Positions 62,064 through 64,000 of a DNA stretch of 64,000 nt are shown here, piece after piece; position 1 is the stretch's first letter, and each line of letters starts with the position of its first letter. Both the position numbers and the translations under genes were made by a program. The notes beneath the pieces are model-generated. The model saw nothing but the letters and a program-made list of their open reading frames with translations, searched no databases and was not told the origin of the DNA. The stretch is from Euonymus europaeus (Eukaryota > Streptophyta > Magnoliopsida > Celastrales > Celastraceae): contig OY756972.1 in NCBI GenBank assembly GCA_963580455.1, positions 12,663,001 to 12,727,000 on the forward strand, written 5' to 3'.

Positions 62064-64000
62064 CTTTGATGATCCGAATTTGCTCAACTCTCTCTATGGA
62101 GGAGCTTTTAACGGTTTTGTCGATTAGTCATAGAAAGTTGGTGTTTTGGCATCGAAATAATCTAGGAAGGTTATACTCCAAAAATTTTACATATAAGAAC
62201 AATAAAAAGTCTATCCCGAGCGACTTTGATGGTCCGAAGTTTCTCAACACTCTTTATGTAGGAGCTTTTAACGGTTTTCTCCATTAGTTATAGAAAGTTG
62301 GTGTTTTGGCATCGAAATAATCTAGGAAGGTTATACTCATGGAGTTTGATATATAAAAACAATAAAAAGGCTATCCCGAGCGACTTTGATTGTTCGAAGT
62401 TGCTCAACTCTCTCTATGGAGAAGCTTTTAACGGTTTTCTCCATATGTCATAGAAAGTTGGTGTTTTGGCATCGCAATAATCCAAGAAGCTTATACTCAT
62501 AAAATTTGCAATATAAGAACAATAAAAATTGTACACCGAGCAACTTTGATGATCCGAAGTTGCTCAACTCTCTCTATGGAGGTGCTTTTAACGGTTTTGT
62601 TCATTAGTCATAGAAAGTTGGTGTTTTGGCATCGAAATAATCCAGGAAGGTTATACTCAAAAAATTTGACATATAAGAACAATAAAAATTGTACACCGAG
62701 CAACTTTGATGATCCGAAGTTGCTCAACTCTCTCTATGGAGGAGCTTTTAACGGTTTTGTCCATTAGTCATAGAAAGTTGGTGTTTTGGCATCGAAATAA
62801 TCTAGGAATGTTATACTCCTAAAATTTGACATATAAGAACAATAAAAAGTCTATCCCGAGCTACTTTGATAGTCCGAAGTTGCTCAACTCTCTCTATGGA
62901 GGAGCTTTTAACGGTTTTGTCAATTTGTCATAGAAAGTTGGTGTTTTGGCATCGAAATAATCTAGGAAGCTTATACTCATAAAATTTGACATATAAGAAC
63001 AATCAAAATTGTATACCGAGCAACTTTGATGGTCCGAAGTTGCTCAACACTCTCTATGGAGGAGCTTTTATCGGTTTTGCTCATTAGTCATAGAAACTTG
63101 GTGTTTTGGCATCGAAATAATATAGGAAGCTTAAACTCGTAAAATTGACATATAAGAACAATAAAAATTGTACACCGAGCAACTTTGATGGTCCGAAGTT
63201 GCTCAACACTCTCTATGGAGGAGCTTTTATCGGTTTTGCTCATTAGTCATAGAAACCTGGTGTTTTGGCATCGAAATAATATAGGAAGCTTAAACTCGTA
63301 AAATTTGACATATAAGAACAATAAAAATTGTACACCGAGCAACTTTGATGATCCGAAGTTGTTCAACTCTCTCTATGGAGGAGCTTTTAACGGTTTTGTC
63401 CATTAGTCATAGAAAGTTGGTGTTTTGGCATCGAAATAATCTAGGAAGGTTATACTCCTAAAATTTGACATATAAGAACAATAAAAAGTCTATCCCGAGC
63501 TACTTTGATAGTCCGAAGTTGCTCAACTCTCTCTATGGAGGAGCTTTTAACGGTTTTGTCAATTTATCATAGAAAGTTGGTGTTTTGGCATCGAAATAAT
63601 CTAGGAAGCTTATACTCATAAAATTTGACATATAAGAACAATCAAAATTGTATACCGAGCAACTTTGATGATCCGAAGTTGCTCAACTCTCTCTATGGAG
63701 GAGCTTTTAACGGTTTTGTCCCTTTGTCATAGAAACTTGGTGTTTTGGCATCGAAATAATCTAGGAAGCTTATACTCATAAAATTTGACATATAAGAACA
63801 ATAAAAAGTCTATCCCGAGTGACTTTGATAGTCCGAAGTTGCTCAACTCTCTCTATGGAGGAGCTTTTAACAATTTTCTCCATTTGTCATAGAAAGTTGG
63901 TGTTTTGGCATTAATATAATCGAGGAAGCATATACACATAAAATTTGACATATAAGAACAATAAAAATTGTACACCGAGCAACTTTGATGGTCCGAAGTT
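62064..64000. repeat. Right HOR unit 10: A to L and start of M, cut by the window edge
   Basis: Order: A (62064), B, C, D (62544), E, F, G (63024), H (63183), I (63343), J (63503), K (63663), L (63823), M (63983 to the edge). G has lost one base (AAAATTGACAT near 63144), giving 159 bp. I has TTGTTCAAC (about 63360), normally a P variant. J keeps CCCGAGCTA, unlike the CCCGAGACA of units 7 to 9. Confidence 0.88.

Larger units (their letters stand above)
1..64000. repeat. Tandem satellite array, about 160-bp monomer, about 400 copies
   Basis: The whole window is head-to-tail copies of one monomer. A clean example is 36461-36620. Landmarks in order, in monomer coordinates: CTTTGAT (1-7); the short dyad AGTTGCTCAACT (15-26); TCTCTATGGAGGAGCTTTTAACGG (about 27-50, often GAGGTGC or GAGAAGC); a hypervariable segment (about 54-62: GTCCATTAG, CTCCATTTG, GTCAATTTG, GCTCATTAG and others); the conserved block CATAGAAAGTTGG / TGTTTTGGCATCG (about 66-91); a variable AAGCTTATACTC segment (about 98-118); ATTTGACATATAAGAACAATAAAAA (about 121-145); and the variable TTGTACACCGAGCAA or GTCTATCCCGAGCGA tail. 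Complete monomers run from 21 to 63982. No orientation switch or interrupting sequence was seen. This is eukaryotic satellite DNA; a centromeric or pericentromeric role is inferred from array type and near-nucleosomal period, not shown. Confidence 0.98.

Noticed and set aside
1..64000. CRISPR-like direct repeats
   Set aside because: Period 160 bp with no unique spacers between repeats; every part of the unit is repeated. This is satellite, not a repeat-spacer array.
1..64000. Embedded retrotransposon, LTR, telomeric repeat or tRNA/5S gene
   Set aside because: I read across the window and found no break in monomer periodicity larger than a few bases, so there is no room for an insertion.

Overview
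The window is one uninterrupted array of an AT-rich satellite with a monomer of about 160 bp. I count about 400 complete head-to-tail monomers plus a 20-bp fragment at the left edge and an 18-bp fragment at the right edge. All copies lie in the same orientation. I see no gene, RNA gene, transposon remnant, CRISPR array or unique sequence anywhere. Short open frames of 66-99 codons recur only because the same monomer combinations recur. Such an array belongs to a eukaryotic chromosome, most likely centromeric or pericentromeric heterochromatin. A conserved block in the monomer (GTGTTTTGG..TCGAA, then TATAAGAAC about 50 bp on) resembles, from memory, the Arabidopsis 178-180 bp centromere satellite. 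I therefore suggest a plant, perhaps Brassicaceae, at modest confidence.

To describe the order I set monomer position 1 at the CTTTGAT that follows CCGAGC(G/A)A, and named monomer types by their diagnostic variants. The LEFT domain (1 to about 31,660) consists of seven copies of a long higher-order repeat (HOR), types a to p, then a variable q/r dimer run, then s to aa. Copies start at 21, 5453, 9448, 13124, 18078, 21115 and 28625. They differ mainly by deletions or insertions of whole monomers, each joined through a hybrid monomer. The TRANSITION (about 31,661-35,980) has mixed, mutually more divergent monomers and a local 320-bp dimer amplified about 2.5 times. The RIGHT domain (35,981-64,000) is a second HOR of 18 types, A to R (2880 bp when complete: 50221-53100), in ten consecutive units of 11 to 23 monomers.

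The two HORs share a seven-monomer core (left i-j-k-l-m-n-o = right Q-R-A-B-C-D-E), so they descend from one ancestral array. The window therefore records unequal crossing-over or gene conversion: nested duplications of 320, 480, 640, 1120, 3037, about 4000, 4320 and 8148 bp, and deletions in exact monomer register. Many crossovers map to the most conserved block (monomer positions about 65-95). From 33,901 to about 57,050 every monomer is exactly 160 bp, whereas the left domain carries several fixed 1-2 bp deletions. All alignments were made by eye; no percent identities were computed.
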